A DNA stretch of 64,000 nt from DASUAS01 sp963756895 (GTDB lineage: Bacteria > Actinomycetota > Acidimicrobiia > IMCC26256 > DASPTH01): the NCBI GenBank assembly GCA_963756895.1, contig CAVWPI010000003.1, positions 62,001 through 126,000 of the forward strand. Direction: 5' to 3'. Below the pieces are notes generated by a model. It saw only the letters and a list, made by a program, of their open reading frames with translations, did no database searches and was not told the origin of the DNA. Positions within the stretch are counted from its first letter, which is position 1, and each line of letters begins with the position of its first letter. Below, piece by piece: positions 1-9,781 of the stretch. Made by a program: the position numbers and the translations under genes.

Positions 1-10
1 GCCCGATCCG

Positions 11-1054
11 ATGCGGGTCGTGCAGTGGACGACCGGCAACGTCGGTCGCCGCTCGGTGATCGCCATCACGGCCAACCCCGGCCTCGAGCTGGTCGGGTGC
101 TTCGCCTGGGGTGCCGACAAGGTGGGACGCGACGTCGGCGAGCTCTGCGGCATCGACCCGCTCGGCGTGACCGCCACCGACGACGTCGATGCCCTCTTCG
201 CTCTCCGGCCCGACTGCATCGTCTACAACCCGAAGTGGCCCGCCGTCGACGAGATGGTGCGGATCCTCGAAGCGGGCGTCAACGTCGTCAGCACCGCTGC
301 GTTCATCACCGGTCACTCCCTCGGCGAGGGCCGCGACCGGCTGATCGCCGCGTGCGAGCGCGGGGGCGTGTCGATCTTCGGCAGCGGGATCAACCCCGGG
401 TTCGCCAACATGCTGGCGATCCTCGCGGGCGGGATCTGCGACCGGGTCGACTCGGTGACGATGCTCGAGTCGGCCGACTCCACCGGTTACGACTCCCCCG
501 AGACCGAGATCAAGGTGGGCTTCGGCAGGCCCATCGACGATCCCGCGCTGCCCGAGATGGCGCAGGACGGGACCGCGGTGTTCGAGGACGCGGTGCGGCT
601 GGTGGCCGGAGGGCTCGGCATCGAGCTGACCGACGTGCGCTGCGTCGCCGAGTTCGCGGCCGCGCCCGCCGACGTCGTCATGAAGTCGTGGACGATCGAG
701 CAGGGGTGCGTCGCCGGCGTCAGCGCGAGCTGGCAGGGCTGGGTGGGCGACCGCAAGGTCGTCGACATGCGGGTGCGTTGGCGCAAAGGTCCGTCGTTGG
801 AGCCCGATTGGGAGGTCGGCGAGGGCTACCTGGTCGAGATCCAGGGACAGCCGGCGGTGCGTCTGAAGATGGAGATCTTCCCGCCGCCCGACTTCGTCGC
901 CAAGACGTTCGACGACTTCATGGTGCTGGGGATGATCATGACCGCCATGCCCGCCATCGACGCCATCCCCGCGGTGTGCGCGGCGGCGCCGGGCATCGTG
1001 ACGTACCTCGACCTGCCGTTGATCACGCCGCGCGGCTTCGTGCCCGCGAGCTGA
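11..1054 (+). CDS. NAD(P)-binding dehydrogenase, DapB-like (dihydrodipicolinate reductase N-terminal fold)
   Basis: 347-residue protein. It opens with a Rossmann nucleotide-binding segment (VVQWTTGNVGRRSV, residues 3-16), whose glycine pattern fits the DapB-like N-terminal fold. A second conserved-looking stretch is FGSGINPGF near residue 124. Proteins of this kind in actinobacteria are labelled dihydrodipicolinate-reductase-like or 2,4-diaminopentanoate-dehydrogenase-like; the real substrate is usually unknown. It is unlikely to be the lysine-pathway DapB itself, which is shorter (about 250 residues). The ATG is the first in the frame and only ten bases of upstream sequence are visible, so the operon context on the left is unknown. 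It is followed by a 65-base gap and then the GNAT gene. Confidence 0.75.
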   Translation: MRVVQWTTGNVGRRSVIAITANPGLELVGCFAWGADKVGRDVGELCGIDPLGVTATDDVDALFALRPDCIVYNPKWPAVDEMVRILEAGVNVVSTAAFITGHSLGEGRDRLIAACERGGVSIFGSGINPGFANMLAILAGGICDRVDSVTMLESADSTGYDSPETEIKVGFGRPIDDPALPEMAQDGTAVFEDAVRLVAGGLGIELTDVRCVAEFAAAPADVVMKSWTIEQGCVAGVSASWQGWVGDRKVVDMRVRWRKGPSLEPDWEVGEGYLVEIQGQPAVRLKMEIFPPPDFVAKTFDDFMVLGMIMTAMPAIDAIPAVCAAAPGIVTYLDLPLITPRGFVPAS

Positions 1055-1107
1055 CGCCTGGTCCGCGACCCGACCGGCCTGCCAGGGCGTCGACCCCGTC
1101 AGACCAT

Positions 1108-1113
1108 TACCCT
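1108..1113 (+). promoter_or_regulatory. Leaderless -10 hexamer for the GNAT gene
   Basis: TACCCT lies 6 bases before the GTG start at 1120, and no Shine-Dalgarno sequence is present. The same TANNNT-6-start layout recurs across the window. Confidence 0.5.
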
Positions 1114-1119
1114 GCTTCT

Positions 1120-1822
1120 GTGCGGCAGCAGACCCTTCGCTTCGGCGACGGCTGGGCGCGCATCGCCCCGTGGCGGGGAGGCGGTGGGGCGGCCCACCTC
1201 GTCGTCAGCCCCGACGCGACCGTGTCGTCGACCGTCGTGCGACGGTGCGTCGAGAAGGCGCGCGCGTCCGGCTACGACTCGGTGCTCACCAGCGCGGTCA
1301 GCCCGCACGAGTCCGAAGCGTTCGTCGACGCCGGGTTCTCGGTGCAGGAACGGCTGCACCTGCTCGCCCTCGACCTCGACCTCGACCAGGCTCCCGCACC
1401 GCCGTCGATCCCGCTGAGCAAGGCCTCGCGTCGCGACCGGCCGGCGGTGCTCGAGCTCGACGATCTCTCGTTCGACGAGTTCTGGCGCCTCGGTTCGGTC
1501 GGTTTGAAGGACGCGCTCGACGCGACGCCGGCGTCACGCTTCCGCGTCGGTCGTGACGGCGACCGCGTGCTTGCGTACGCGATCACGGGCATCGCCGGCC
1601 CCTTCGGCTACCTGCAACGGATCGCAGTGCACCCCGACGTGCGGCGTCTGGGATGGGGCAACGGCCTCGTCGCCGACGCGCTCGACCTGGATCTGGCGCC
1701 ACGGGGGCACCCGGGCGTACGTCAACACCCAACTCGAGAACTCACGCGCGCTCGCGCTGTACCAGTCGTTCGGGTTCGAGATCCTCCCGGCCGGCCTGTG
1801 CGTGCTCGGCCGCTCGTTGTGA
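1120..1822 (+). CDS. GNAT-family N-acetyltransferase (frameshifted)
   Basis: Two-part acetyltransferase. The C-terminal half carries the acetyl-CoA binding segment (QRIAVHPDVRRLGWGNG, around residue 167) with the R-x-x-G-x-G pyrophosphate loop, followed by the typical YVNTQLENSRALALYQSFGF strand-helix. The reading frame changes once near 1690: an extra C in gacctgg moves the end into another frame, and the repaired protein is about 233 residues. GTG 1120 is chosen for its 6-base spacing from a -10 hexamer. The stop overlaps the next start by four bases (GTGA), so the two are probably co-transcribed. In Mycobacterium the equivalent position upstream of the DUF6049 gene holds a MutT protein instead. 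Substrate unknown. Confidence 0.75.
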
Positions 1823-3925
1823 CCCGGCGTTCCCGTCTCTTCGCGGCCCTGTGCGCGGCCCTGTGCGCGGTCGCGTGCGTGGTCGCGGGCGCGGCCGTCG
1901 CCTCGGTCGACGTCGCGATCCACGCCGTGCCCGCGGCGGCGCAGAGCAGCGCGCCCACGTTCTCGCTCGCCCAACAAAGCGCATGGATCGCACCCGGTGC
2001 CGGATTCGTCATGGTCCTCGACGCGACCGACGTGCCTCCCGGCGCGCAGGTCGCGCTGACGGTGCACGACGCGCTGCAGTCGCGCACCGCGTTCGACGCG
2101 AGCATCGACGGCGACAACCTCCCCCCGACCCACGACCGGCAGACGTTCGCCTTCGACCAGCTCGTGGTCGACCCGGCAACCGGGAAACGGCTGCTCGCGT
2201 ACCCGACCAGGGCACTCGGCGACAACGGCGTGTTCCCGCTCGAGGTCGACCTCCGCAGCGCCACCGACGAGTCGCTCGCGCACTTCGTGACCCACGTGGT
2301 CGTGGCCCCGGTCGGTGCCGACGGCGCGCTGACCATCGGCCAGCCGCTCAACCTCGCGTGGGTGTGGCCGCTGCAGGCCGAGCCCGCGTACCTCGAGGTC
2401 GCCGGCATCGCGCCGATCAACCCGACGACGCTCGCAGGACCTGGAGCCGAGCGGACGGCTCGGGCGTCAGGCCACCCAGCTGGCGGCGAACCCCGACGTG
2501 CCGCTCACGCTGGCCCCGAGCCCCGAGACCCTCGACGCGTGGAGCTCGCTGGCGACGAAGTTCCCCGAGCTCGCGCCAGGTCCGACGGCCATCCGTTCGA
2601 CGCTCCCCCGCAACCAGGTGCTGGCCGGACCCTTCGTGCCGCTCGACCTCCCGTCGCTCGAACGCGGCGGCCTCGCGGGCGTGGCCACCATCAACAGCGC
2701 CACCCGACCGAGCGAGCTCTCGCGTGGCGTCGCGACCCTCGAGAGCTTCTTCAACACCCACGTCGACCCGAGCACCACGCTGCCCGGACCGCTCGACGCG
2801 TCGGCGCTCTCCACCCTGCAGAGCGCAAGCGTGCGTCAGCTCGTCGTCGAGGGCACCGCGCTCGACACCGGTCGTCGAGAAGTTCACTCCGGCGCACCCG
2901 TACAAGGTGCAGACGGTGGCGGGCGACGATTCGAGCGCGGCCACGGTCATCGCCACCGACACCGGGCTCGAGCAGTTCCTCACCGGCGACGCGCCGCCGG
3001 CCCTGCGCGCCGCGCACCTCCTGGCCGGGCTCGCACTCGTCGCCGGCGAGCAGCCGAGCCTCCCGCGCGGCATCGCCATCGCCAACCCCGCCGCCTGGGA
3101 CGCCAACGACGCGTTCGTCACCGCGGTCCTCGCCGGGTTGCGCGGGAACCCCCTCGTGCGCCCGACGACCGTGCAAGGGTTCCTGCAGACCGTGCCGGTG
3201 GCGACCGTCGACGACCAGCCCGATGGACCGCCCGTGGTTCGCCAGCTCGCGACCTACGCACCGCCGCTCCCCCCGGTCACGGCCGCGCAATACGCCCGCG
3301 GCGTGAAGAACCGCGACGCGGTCGCGGCGGTGGTGCCGGCCAACGATCCACGCGTCGCCAGTGCCGATCGCGCACTGGCCTCGTCCATGGCGTCGGCGTG
3401 GTCGACGCCCGCCGGCCGCGGCGCCGCGCGCCATCTCCTCCGCTCGATCCGCACCTCGGTCGACGCGTACGTCAACCAGGTCGAGGTGCAACCGCCGAGC
3501 ACCGTCACCATCACGTCGAGCAAGGCCGAGATCCCGATCAGCTTCAAGAACAACGGGAACAGCTGGTCACGGTCCACGTCCGGCTCGACAGCGACCGCCT
3601 GCTCTTCCCCGACGGCGCCGAGCAGAACATCGACCTCGCGCCGAAGCACAACACGACGGTGCGAGTCGCGGTCGAGACGCGCGGCTCGGGCACCAGCCCG
3701 GTGCTGATGACCGTCACGACTCCGGGTGGCCTGCAGATCGGCGACCAGACGACGATCAAGGTCCGCTCGACCTTCGTGAGCGGTGTGGGAGTCTTCCTGA
3801 CCGTGGGTGCGGTCGTGTTCCTCGCGATCTGGTGGGGCTGGGACATCCACCGTCGACGCAAGAAGCGCGCGCGCGAACAGCACCCCACCTACCGGCTGGC
3901 GCCGCCCTCCGGGCACCCCGCGTGA
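1819..3925 (+). CDS. DUF6049-family secreted/membrane protein (frameshifted)
   Basis: Large exported protein upstream of murJ, matching the position of Rv3909 in M. tuberculosis. The N-terminus (residues 1-40) is a signal peptide: RR followed by a long Ala/Val/Cys hydrophobic run and AAAQS. The C-terminus has one transmembrane helix (VFLTVGAVVFLAIWWGW) followed by a basic cytoplasmic tail, so the bulk lies outside the membrane. Frame changes occur near 2434 (extra base in ctcgcagg), 2872 (extra base in gacaccgg) and 3562 (missing base before agctgg). After correction the protein is about 700 residues, as expected for the family. Its conserved link with MurJ suggests a cell-envelope role, but no biochemical function is established. 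Confidence 0.75.
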
Positions 3926-5657
3926 CCAAACGCCCCCGGCCCGCATACGTCGCCAGAAAGGAAGCCGAGGAGCAGGCCGCCGAGGAGGACGGGCCCGGTA
4001 CCTCGCCGCGGAGGCGCACACGCTCGACGACCCCGGTGTCGTCGAGCCGGGGTCGAACCCCACCGAGTCGGAGACCTCGCTCGTCCGGTCGAGCGCGCTG
4101 GTCGCGGCCGGCACGATGCTCTCCCGGGTCACCGGGTTCGCGCGCATCGCGGCCATCGCGTACGCGCTGGGTGCGTCGACGCTCGCGGGCACCTACAGCT
4201 ACGCCAACGAGGCGCCCAACATCGTCTACGAGCTGCTGCTCGGTGGCGTGCTCACCGCCACCCTCGTCCCGCTGTTCGTGCGGTACCACGAGTCCCACGA
4301 CGACGACGCGCCGAGCGCGATCTTCACCGTCGCCATCGCCGCGCTGGCCGGGATCACGCTGATCGGTGTCGTCGCCGCGCCCTGGATCGTCGAGCTGTAC
4401 ACGCTCAACGTGAAGGGCCGAACCTGGCCGAGCAGCAGGAGCTCGCCACCGACGCTCCTCCGACTGCTCATGCCGCAGATGCTCTTCTACGGCATCGCCA
4501 CGCTCGCCACCGCGATGCTCGAACGCGCGCCGACGGTTCCTGGCCGCGGCGTTCGCGCCGGTGCTCAACAACATCGTCGCCGTCGCGGTGTTCCTCATGC
4601 TCCCGCGCCTCGCCGACGGATCGCTGACGGTGCACAACGTCCTCAACGACGACACCCTGGTCCTCCTCCTCGGGCTGGGCACGACGGCGGGCGTCGTGGT
4701 GATGGCGCTCGCGCTCGCTCCCGCCGATCGCGCGCCTGCACACGCACCTGCGCTTCCTCCCGAACTGGCGCCATCCCGCGGTGCGCCTGATGCTGCGGCT
4801 CTCCGGATGGACGGTCGGGTACGTCATCGCCAACCAGATCGCGCTGCTGGTCGTGACGATCCTGGCCAACGGCACCGACGGCGGGCCGTTCATCTACATC
4901 AGCGCGTACGCGTTCTTCCAGCTTCCGCACGGCTTGTTCGCGGTGTCGTTGATGACCACGTTCACACCCGAGATGGCCAGCGCCGGCGACGCGCAACGAC
5001 ATGCCCTCGCTGCGCATGCAGGTCTCGCGTGGCATCCGCCTGGCCGCGCTCGTCGTGGTGCCCGCGTCGGCGATGTACATCGCGCTGGCCCGCCCGATCA
5101 TCGTCGCGCTGCTGCAGCGGGGCTCCTTCGACGCCGAGCGACGCCGCCGCAGTGTCCGACACCCTCGTCGCGTTCTCGATCGGTCTGCTCCCCTTCTCGA
5201 TGTACCTCTTCGCGCTGCGCGCGTTCTCACGCGCGCCACGACACGTACACACCGTTCTGGATCAACTGCATCGAGAACGGCGATGAACATCGCGCTCGCG
5301 TTCCCGCTCTACGCGTGGCTCGGCATCCCCGGCCTCGCGCTCGCGTTCGCGCTCTCCTACTTCGTCGCCGCGGCCCTCACGCTCGCGGTGCTCCGCATCC
5401 GCATCGGCGGGATCGACGGCGCGCAGCTCGCCTCGTCGCTCACCCGCATCGTCGCCGCGGGCGTCGTGGTGGGCGGGGTGAGCTGGGCCGTCGGCGAGCT
5501 GATCGGCTGGTCCAGCTTCGGCCAGGCGGTCCTGGCGGTCGTGGTCGCGGCGGCGATCGGCGGCGTCGTGTACCTCGGCCTGCTGGTCGTGCTGCACGTC
5601 GAGGAGCGGTCGGCGGTGCGTGCCCTCGTGCCCGCCCGGCTGCGAGTGCGCCGATGA
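3922..5657 (+). CDS. murJ: MurJ/MviN lipid II flippase (multiply frameshifted)
   Basis: Polytopic MOP-superfamily protein that moves lipid II to the outer face of the membrane. Recognisable pieces in order are the family start (GTMLSRVTGFARIAA), YSYANEAPNIVYELLLGGVLTATLVPLF, LLRLLMPQMLFYGIATLATAML, WTVGYVIANQIALLVVTILAN, AFFQLPHGLFAVSLMTTFTPEMA and MNIALAFPLYAWLGIPGLALAFALSY. They lie in three frames, with about nine single-base changes (near 3995, 4424, 4455, 4515, 4725, 4990, 5140, 5230 and 5278), several at CGCG runs. Every conserved block survives, which argues for sequence errors rather than gene loss. Start GTG 3922 overlaps the DUF6049 stop. Unlike Mycobacterium MviN there is no fused pseudokinase; a separate kinase lies two genes downstream. 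Confidence 0.85.
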
Positions 5658-5715
5658 ACCGTGCAACGATCAGGGCGACGACGACGAACGACGACGCAAC
5701 ACAGGAGCAACACGC

Positions 5716-6552
5716 GTGAGCATCCGGGTGGTCACCGACAGCAGCTGCGACCTGCCCCAGTCGCTCGTCGACGCGTTGCGCATCGAGATCGTCCCACTCA
5801 CCATCCGCTTCGGCGACGAGGAGCTGGTCGACCGCGAGGAGCTGAGCACCGACGAGTTCTGGCAGCGGCTCGAGCAGTCCAAGCTGCTCCCGGAGACGGC
5901 GGCGCCGTCGGCGGGCGCGTTCGAGGCCAAGTTCCGGGAGCTCCTGGCGCGCGGCGCCACCGGCATCGTGTGCATCAACCTGTCGTCGCACCTCTCGGCG
6001 ACGATGCAGGCCGCGCAGGTCGCGGCCGCGGCCGTCGCCAACGACATCCCGGTGCAGGTCATCGACTCGCAGAGCGCGTCGATGGGTCTCGGCAACCTCT
6101 GCCTCACCGCGGCGCGTCGCGCCGCCGACGGCGACTCGCTCGAGTCGATCGTGCACGAGGTGGTCGACCGCCGGGACCGCACGAAGCTCTTCGCGACCCT
6201 CGACACGCTCGAGTTCCTGAAGCGCGGTGGACGGGTCGGCAACGCCCGCGCGCTGCTCGGCACCGTGCTGTCGATCAAGCCCGTCGTGGAGCTGCGCGGC
6301 GGCATCGTCGAGGAGGCGGGCAAGGTGCGGACCCGCTCGAAGGCCCTCAAGCTGCTCGCGGCGAAGGCGGCGGAGGGCAAGATCGAGCACCTCGCGGTGC
6401 TCCACGGCAACGCGCCCGACCTCGACGAGCTCCTCGTGCTGCTGGAGCCCGTCTTCCCCCGCGACGACATCATCACCGGAGTGGTCGGACCGGTCATCGG
6501 GACCCACGCCGGACCCCGCGTCATCGGAGTGACGTTCCAGGTGGTCCGCTGA
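5716..6552 (+). CDS. DegV family fatty-acid-binding protein
   Basis: 278-residue cytoplasmic protein with the DegV hallmarks: N-terminal VTDSSCDLP, then VPLTIRFGDEELVD, TSxPSAGAF-like TAAPSAGAF, INLSSHLSATMQAA and IDSQSASMGLG, and in the second lobe LFATLDTLEFLKRGGRVG and PVIGTHAGP. DegV proteins bind a long-chain fatty acid between the two lobes and in several bacteria deliver it to a fatty acid kinase. The GTG start is chosen because AGGAG at 5702-5706 sits at good spacing; upstream in-frame starts would overlap murJ. The gene is intact, in contrast to both neighbours. Confidence 0.9.
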   Translation: MSIRVVTDSSCDLPQSLVDALRIEIVPLTIRFGDEELVDREELSTDEFWQRLEQSKLLPETAAPSAGAFEAKFRELLARGATGIVCINLSSHLSATMQAAQVAAAAVANDIPVQVIDSQSASMGLGNLCLTAARRAADGDSLESIVHEVVDRRDRTKLFATLDTLEFLKRGGRVGNARALLGTVLSIKPVVELRGGIVEEAGKVRTRSKALKLLAAKAAEGKIEHLAVLHGNAPDLDELLVLLEPVFPRDDIITGVVGPVIGTHAGPRVIGVTFQVVR

Positions 6553-6568
6553 CGACAACAATGCTGCC

Positions 6569-8180
6569 GTGGAGTTGACCAGCCCCGGCCGCGTTCTCGG
6601 CGGCCGCTACCGGCTCGTGTCCCCCATCGCGCGTGGTGGCATGGCCACCGTGTGGGTGGCCGACGACCCGGTGCTCTCGCGCCGGGTGGCGGTCAAGATC
6701 CTGCGCGAGGACCTCGCCGCCGACGAGGGCACCCGGGCCCGGTTCCGCCACGAGGCGATCGCGGCGGCCCGGCTCTCGCACCCCAACATCGTGTCCACCT
6801 ACGACACCGGCGACGACGACGGCATCGCCTACATCGTGATGGAGCTGGTCGACGGCCCGACCCTGCGTCACCTCATCGACCAGCAGGGCGGTCTGCCCGT
6901 GGCCGACGTGATCCGCATCGGCAAGCAGGTGGCCGACGCCCTCGACGCCGCCCACCGGGCCGGGTCTGGTGCACCGCGACGTGAAGCCGGCCAACGTGCT
7001 CGTGCCGGTCGGCGGGACCGGTGAAGGTCACCGACTTCGGCATCGCCAAGGCGGCCGGGGCCGACGACCTCACCCGCACCGGCACCGTGATGGGCACCGC
7101 CCGCTACCTCGCCCCCGAGCAGGTGAACGGGCGGCCCACCGACCCCCGCACCGACGTGTACGCGCTCGGGCTGCTCATCTACGAGGCGCTGACCGGTCAT
7201 CCGCCGTTCGGCGGCGACACCGAGATCGCCACCGCCATGGCCCGGCTCACCACGTCCGCGCCCGCGGTGCGCGCCGAGCGGCCCGAGGTCTCGCAGGCGC
7301 TCGACGACGTCATCCACCGGTGCCTGGCCCGCCAGCCGTCGGCGCGCTTCGGTTCCGCCGCCGCGGTGCGCGACGCCCTCGATCGGGCCCGCCTCGATCC
7401 CACCGGCGCCATCCCGCGCCCCGTCGTCGGTCCCGGCGCGGCCGGCGCAACGGGCGCGACGGGTGCGACGGGTGCGGTCGTGGCACCGGGCGGCGGTGAC
7501 GCGCCCACCGGCCCCACCCACCCGCAGCCGGTCCCGGTACCGGTGGCGCCGACCCCACCGTCGTCGGCGCCGGCGCCGGCTCACGTGGCTGTGGGTGCTG
7601 CTGGTCGTGCTCCTCGCGATCGGTGGCGGCGTGGCCGCCTTCCTGCTCGTGAACGACAGCTCCGGTTCCGGCATCGGCTCCGGCAACGGCGCCGTCGTCA
7701 GAACCTCCGGCCACTGAAGCCACGATCAGCGCGGTCACCCCTTCGATCCGCTCGGTGACGGCAAGACGGAGGATCCCGACCACGTCGACCTGGTGCACGA
7801 CGGCGACACGGCCACGTTCTGGTCCACCGAGCAGTACGACCAGCTTCCCCGACGGTCGAAAGGACGGCGTGGGCTCGCGCTGTCGCTCGACGGCGAGTTC
7901 GACGTGTCGAAGGTGATCGGTCGACACGCAACCAGGACCGGATGGGGCGCGTCGATCTACGTGAGCGACCAGCCAGTCGAGCAGCCTCGAACTCGCTCGT
8001 CCGACTGGGGTCCCGGTGCGAGCCAAGGGCGTCGGACCTGCCGCGGTACGCACGACGTTCGAGTTCGACGGCGTGAAGGGCCAGTCGGTGCTGCTGTGGC
8101 TCACCCAGCTCCCCACCGGTCAGAACAACAGCGGCGAGACCAAGCACTTCGTCGACGTGGCCGAGGTGAAGGTTGCGTGA
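6569..8180 (+). CDS. Membrane Ser/Thr protein kinase with discoidin-like extracellular domain (frameshifted)
   Basis: PknB-type kinase. Residues 1-270 hold the catalytic domain: glycine loop ARGGMATVW, ATP lysine in VAVKIL, HRDVKPANV and DFGIAK are all present, so it should be active. A Pro/Ala/Gly-rich juxtamembrane segment, one membrane helix (LTWLWVLLVVLLAIGGGVAAFLL) and an extracellular part containing GDGKTEDPDHVDLVHDGD and FEFDGVKGQSVLLWL follow; the last resembles discoidin/F5-8-type domains. Frame changes lie near 6964 (extra T in gggtctgg), 7018 (extra base in accggtg), 7580, 7735 and several more up to 8050. In mycobacteria an inactive kinase plus extracellular domain is fused to MviN; here an active version stands alone, separated by the DegV gene. 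Confidence 0.8.
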
Positions 8181-8772
8181 CGAGGACGACAGCGCTCTCG
8201 TCGCCCGGGCCGTCGCCGGCGACCGGCGGGCGCTCGAGGTCCTGCTCGACCGCCACGCCGACCGCATCCACGCGGTGTGTCGCCGCATCGTCGCCCATCG
8301 CGAGGACGCGCTCGACGCCACCCAGGAGGCGATGATCGCGATCGCACGCGGCATCACCCGCTTCGACGGGCGCGCCGCGTTCACCACCTGGTGCTACCGG
8401 ATCGCCACCAACGCGGCGATCGACGAGCTCCGCCGCACCCGCCGGCGACCGGTCCCGGCCCACCCCGACGCACCGGAGCCGGTGTCGACCGCGTCCGGAC
8501 CCGCCGACGTCGCGGCCGCCCGGGTCGACGTCGACGCCGCACTCCAGCACGTCCCGGAAGAGTTCCGGGTGGCGGTGGTGCTGCGCGACCTCTGCGACCT
8601 CGACTACGCGGAGATCGCCGAGGTGCTCGACGTCCCGCCGGGCACCGTGCGGTCCCGCATCTCGCGAGGCCGCGCGATCCTCGTGGAACGGCTGGGCTCC
8701 GACACCGATCACACCGGCGACACGGCCGGGAACCCGGTGCCCGCCTCCGAACGTCAGAACGACGATGGCTGA
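8173..8772 (+). CDS. ECF-type RNA polymerase sigma factor, SigM-like
   Basis: 199 residues, the usual ECF length. Region 2 (residues 8-75) includes RHADRIHAVCRRIVAHREDALDATQEAMI and TTWCYRIATNAAIDELRR; region 4 (residues 115-170) includes LQHVPEEFRVAVVLRDLCDLDYAEIAEVLDVPPGTVRSRISRGR. Position next to trxB/trxA and downstream of murJ matches sigM of mycobacteria, which responds to envelope conditions; that assignment is by synteny. The TTG start overlaps the kinase stop, and the end overlaps the next gene by eight bases, a sigma/anti-sigma arrangement. Confidence 0.85.
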   Translation: MRDEDDSALVARAVAGDRRALEVLLDRHADRIHAVCRRIVAHREDALDATQEAMIAIARGITRFDGRAAFTTWCYRIATNAAIDELRRTRRRPVPAHPDAPEPVSTASGPADVAAARVDVDAALQHVPEEFRVAVVLRDLCDLDYAEIAEVLDVPPGTVRSRISRGRAILVERLGSDTDHTGDTAGNPVPASERQNDDG

Positions 8773-9396
8773 CGACGAGCGCGACCCGCGGACTCGCGGC
8801 GCGGCTCGCCAGGTGGAGCCGCTCGACGAAGTGACCCGGCGCCGCCTGGTGGCAACCGCGCTGCGCGAATCCGAGGCGACGGCGGCGGCCCCCGCCGCGG
8901 TCGTCGCCGCGCCTGGCAATGGGTCGCCGCCGCCGCCGCGATCGTCGTGCTCGTGGTCGGCGGCCTCGCGCTGCTCACCGCCGGTGGGGGTCACGACGAA
9001 CCGCAGGCGAGTCGCGATCGATCGATCGCGACTGCACCGGAAGGGCTGAAGGTCGCGCCCGACGTGGGTGACTTCGGCGATCTCGACCAGGCGGCGAACC
9101 TCGACCGGCTCCGCGGCGCATTGGACAGCAGCTCGCTCGCATCCGCGGCGCCGAGCGCCGAAGCGTCCACTCCGTCGGCTGCCGGCGACGCGGCCGGCTC
9201 GACCAGCGATGCGGATGCCGCCGAGCGTTCGCTCGACCTCTGCGCCAGCAGCTTCCCGGGCGGGACGGTCCTCGCCCTCGGATCGGGGACCATCGACGGC
9301 CGCACCGCGACCGTCTTCCTCGTGCAGCAGGCCGACGGCTCCCGTTCGCTCGAGGCCGTCCTCGACGATCCGTGCGAGACGCGCCACCTCTCCTGA
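8765..9396 (+). CDS. Probable membrane anti-sigma factor (frameshifted)
   Basis: Follows the ECF sigma gene with an 8-base overlap. The N-terminus is a soluble segment (VEPLDEVTRRRLVATAL, residues 17-33), then one membrane helix (AAAAAIVVLVVGGLALL) and an extracytoplasmic Ala/Ser/Asp-rich domain ending in GTVLALGSGTIDGRTATVFLV. The frame changes once near 8922 at gcgcctggcaat; an extra C in CCTGG is the simplest explanation. No zinc-binding anti-sigma motif is seen. Function as anti-sigma factor is inferred from gene order and topology, matching Rv3912 next to sigM. Confidence 0.6.
9010..9033. repeat. 24-bp perfect palindrome
   Basis: Half-site AGTCGCGATCGA followed directly by its reverse complement, inside the extracytoplasmic part of the anti-sigma gene. 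It is built on GATC/CGATCG units. Confidence 0.8.
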
Positions 9397-9484
9397 CGCT
9401 CCCTCCTGCCTTCAGCTGATCGCGGAACCGTTCGGGTACGCTCCGTCATCCGCGTCAACCGGCCCGCGACCAAGGGAGGGCACC

Positions 9485-9781
9485 GTGGCGGACTGGACCT
9501 CCGATGCGGTCGACACGATCGAGAACGTCGTCGCCACCGTCCGCGACAAGACGGTCGTGCCCGCGCAGAAGGCCACGAAGGCCGTCGTCTTCGGACTGCT
9601 CGTCGCCTTCTTCGTGCTCACGGCGCTGCTGATGCTCGCCATCGCGCTGTTCCGCGTGCTGGTGGTGCTCACCGGTGAGGTGTGGGCGGCCTATCTGATC
9701 CTCGGTGGAATCTTCGTGATCGCAGGAGCGTTCGTGTGGACGCTGCGCGCATCACGAAAGACCGAGGACACGAATGCCTGA
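9485..9781 (+). CDS. Small two-helix membrane protein
   Basis: 98-residue protein. An amphipathic N-terminus (VADWTSDAVDTIENVVATVRDK) is followed by two membrane helices (FGLLVAFFVLTALLMLAIALFRVLVVL and VWAAYLILGGIFVIAGAFVW) and a short charged tail. GGGAGG precedes the GTG start at good spacing, and a TACGCT -10-like hexamer lies about 50 bases upstream. The end overlaps trxB by eight bases, so the two are translationally linked. Topology resembles small holin-like or phage-shock-like membrane proteins, but no family is recognised with certainty. Confidence 0.7.
   Translation: MADWTSDAVDTIENVVATVRDKTVVPAQKATKAVVFGLLVAFFVLTALLMLAIALFRVLVVLTGEVWAAYLILGGIFVIAGAFVWTLRASRKTEDTNA

Noticed and set aside
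25..3306. 1093-residue frame overlapping the first genes
   Set aside because: Most of it is the shadow of the dehydrogenase gene; only short parts coincide with true coding frames of GNAT and DUF6049.
3922..5657. murJ as a decayed pseudogene
   Set aside because: Every conserved block is intact, changes are single-base only, and many unrelated essential genes show the same pattern; sequence error is simpler.
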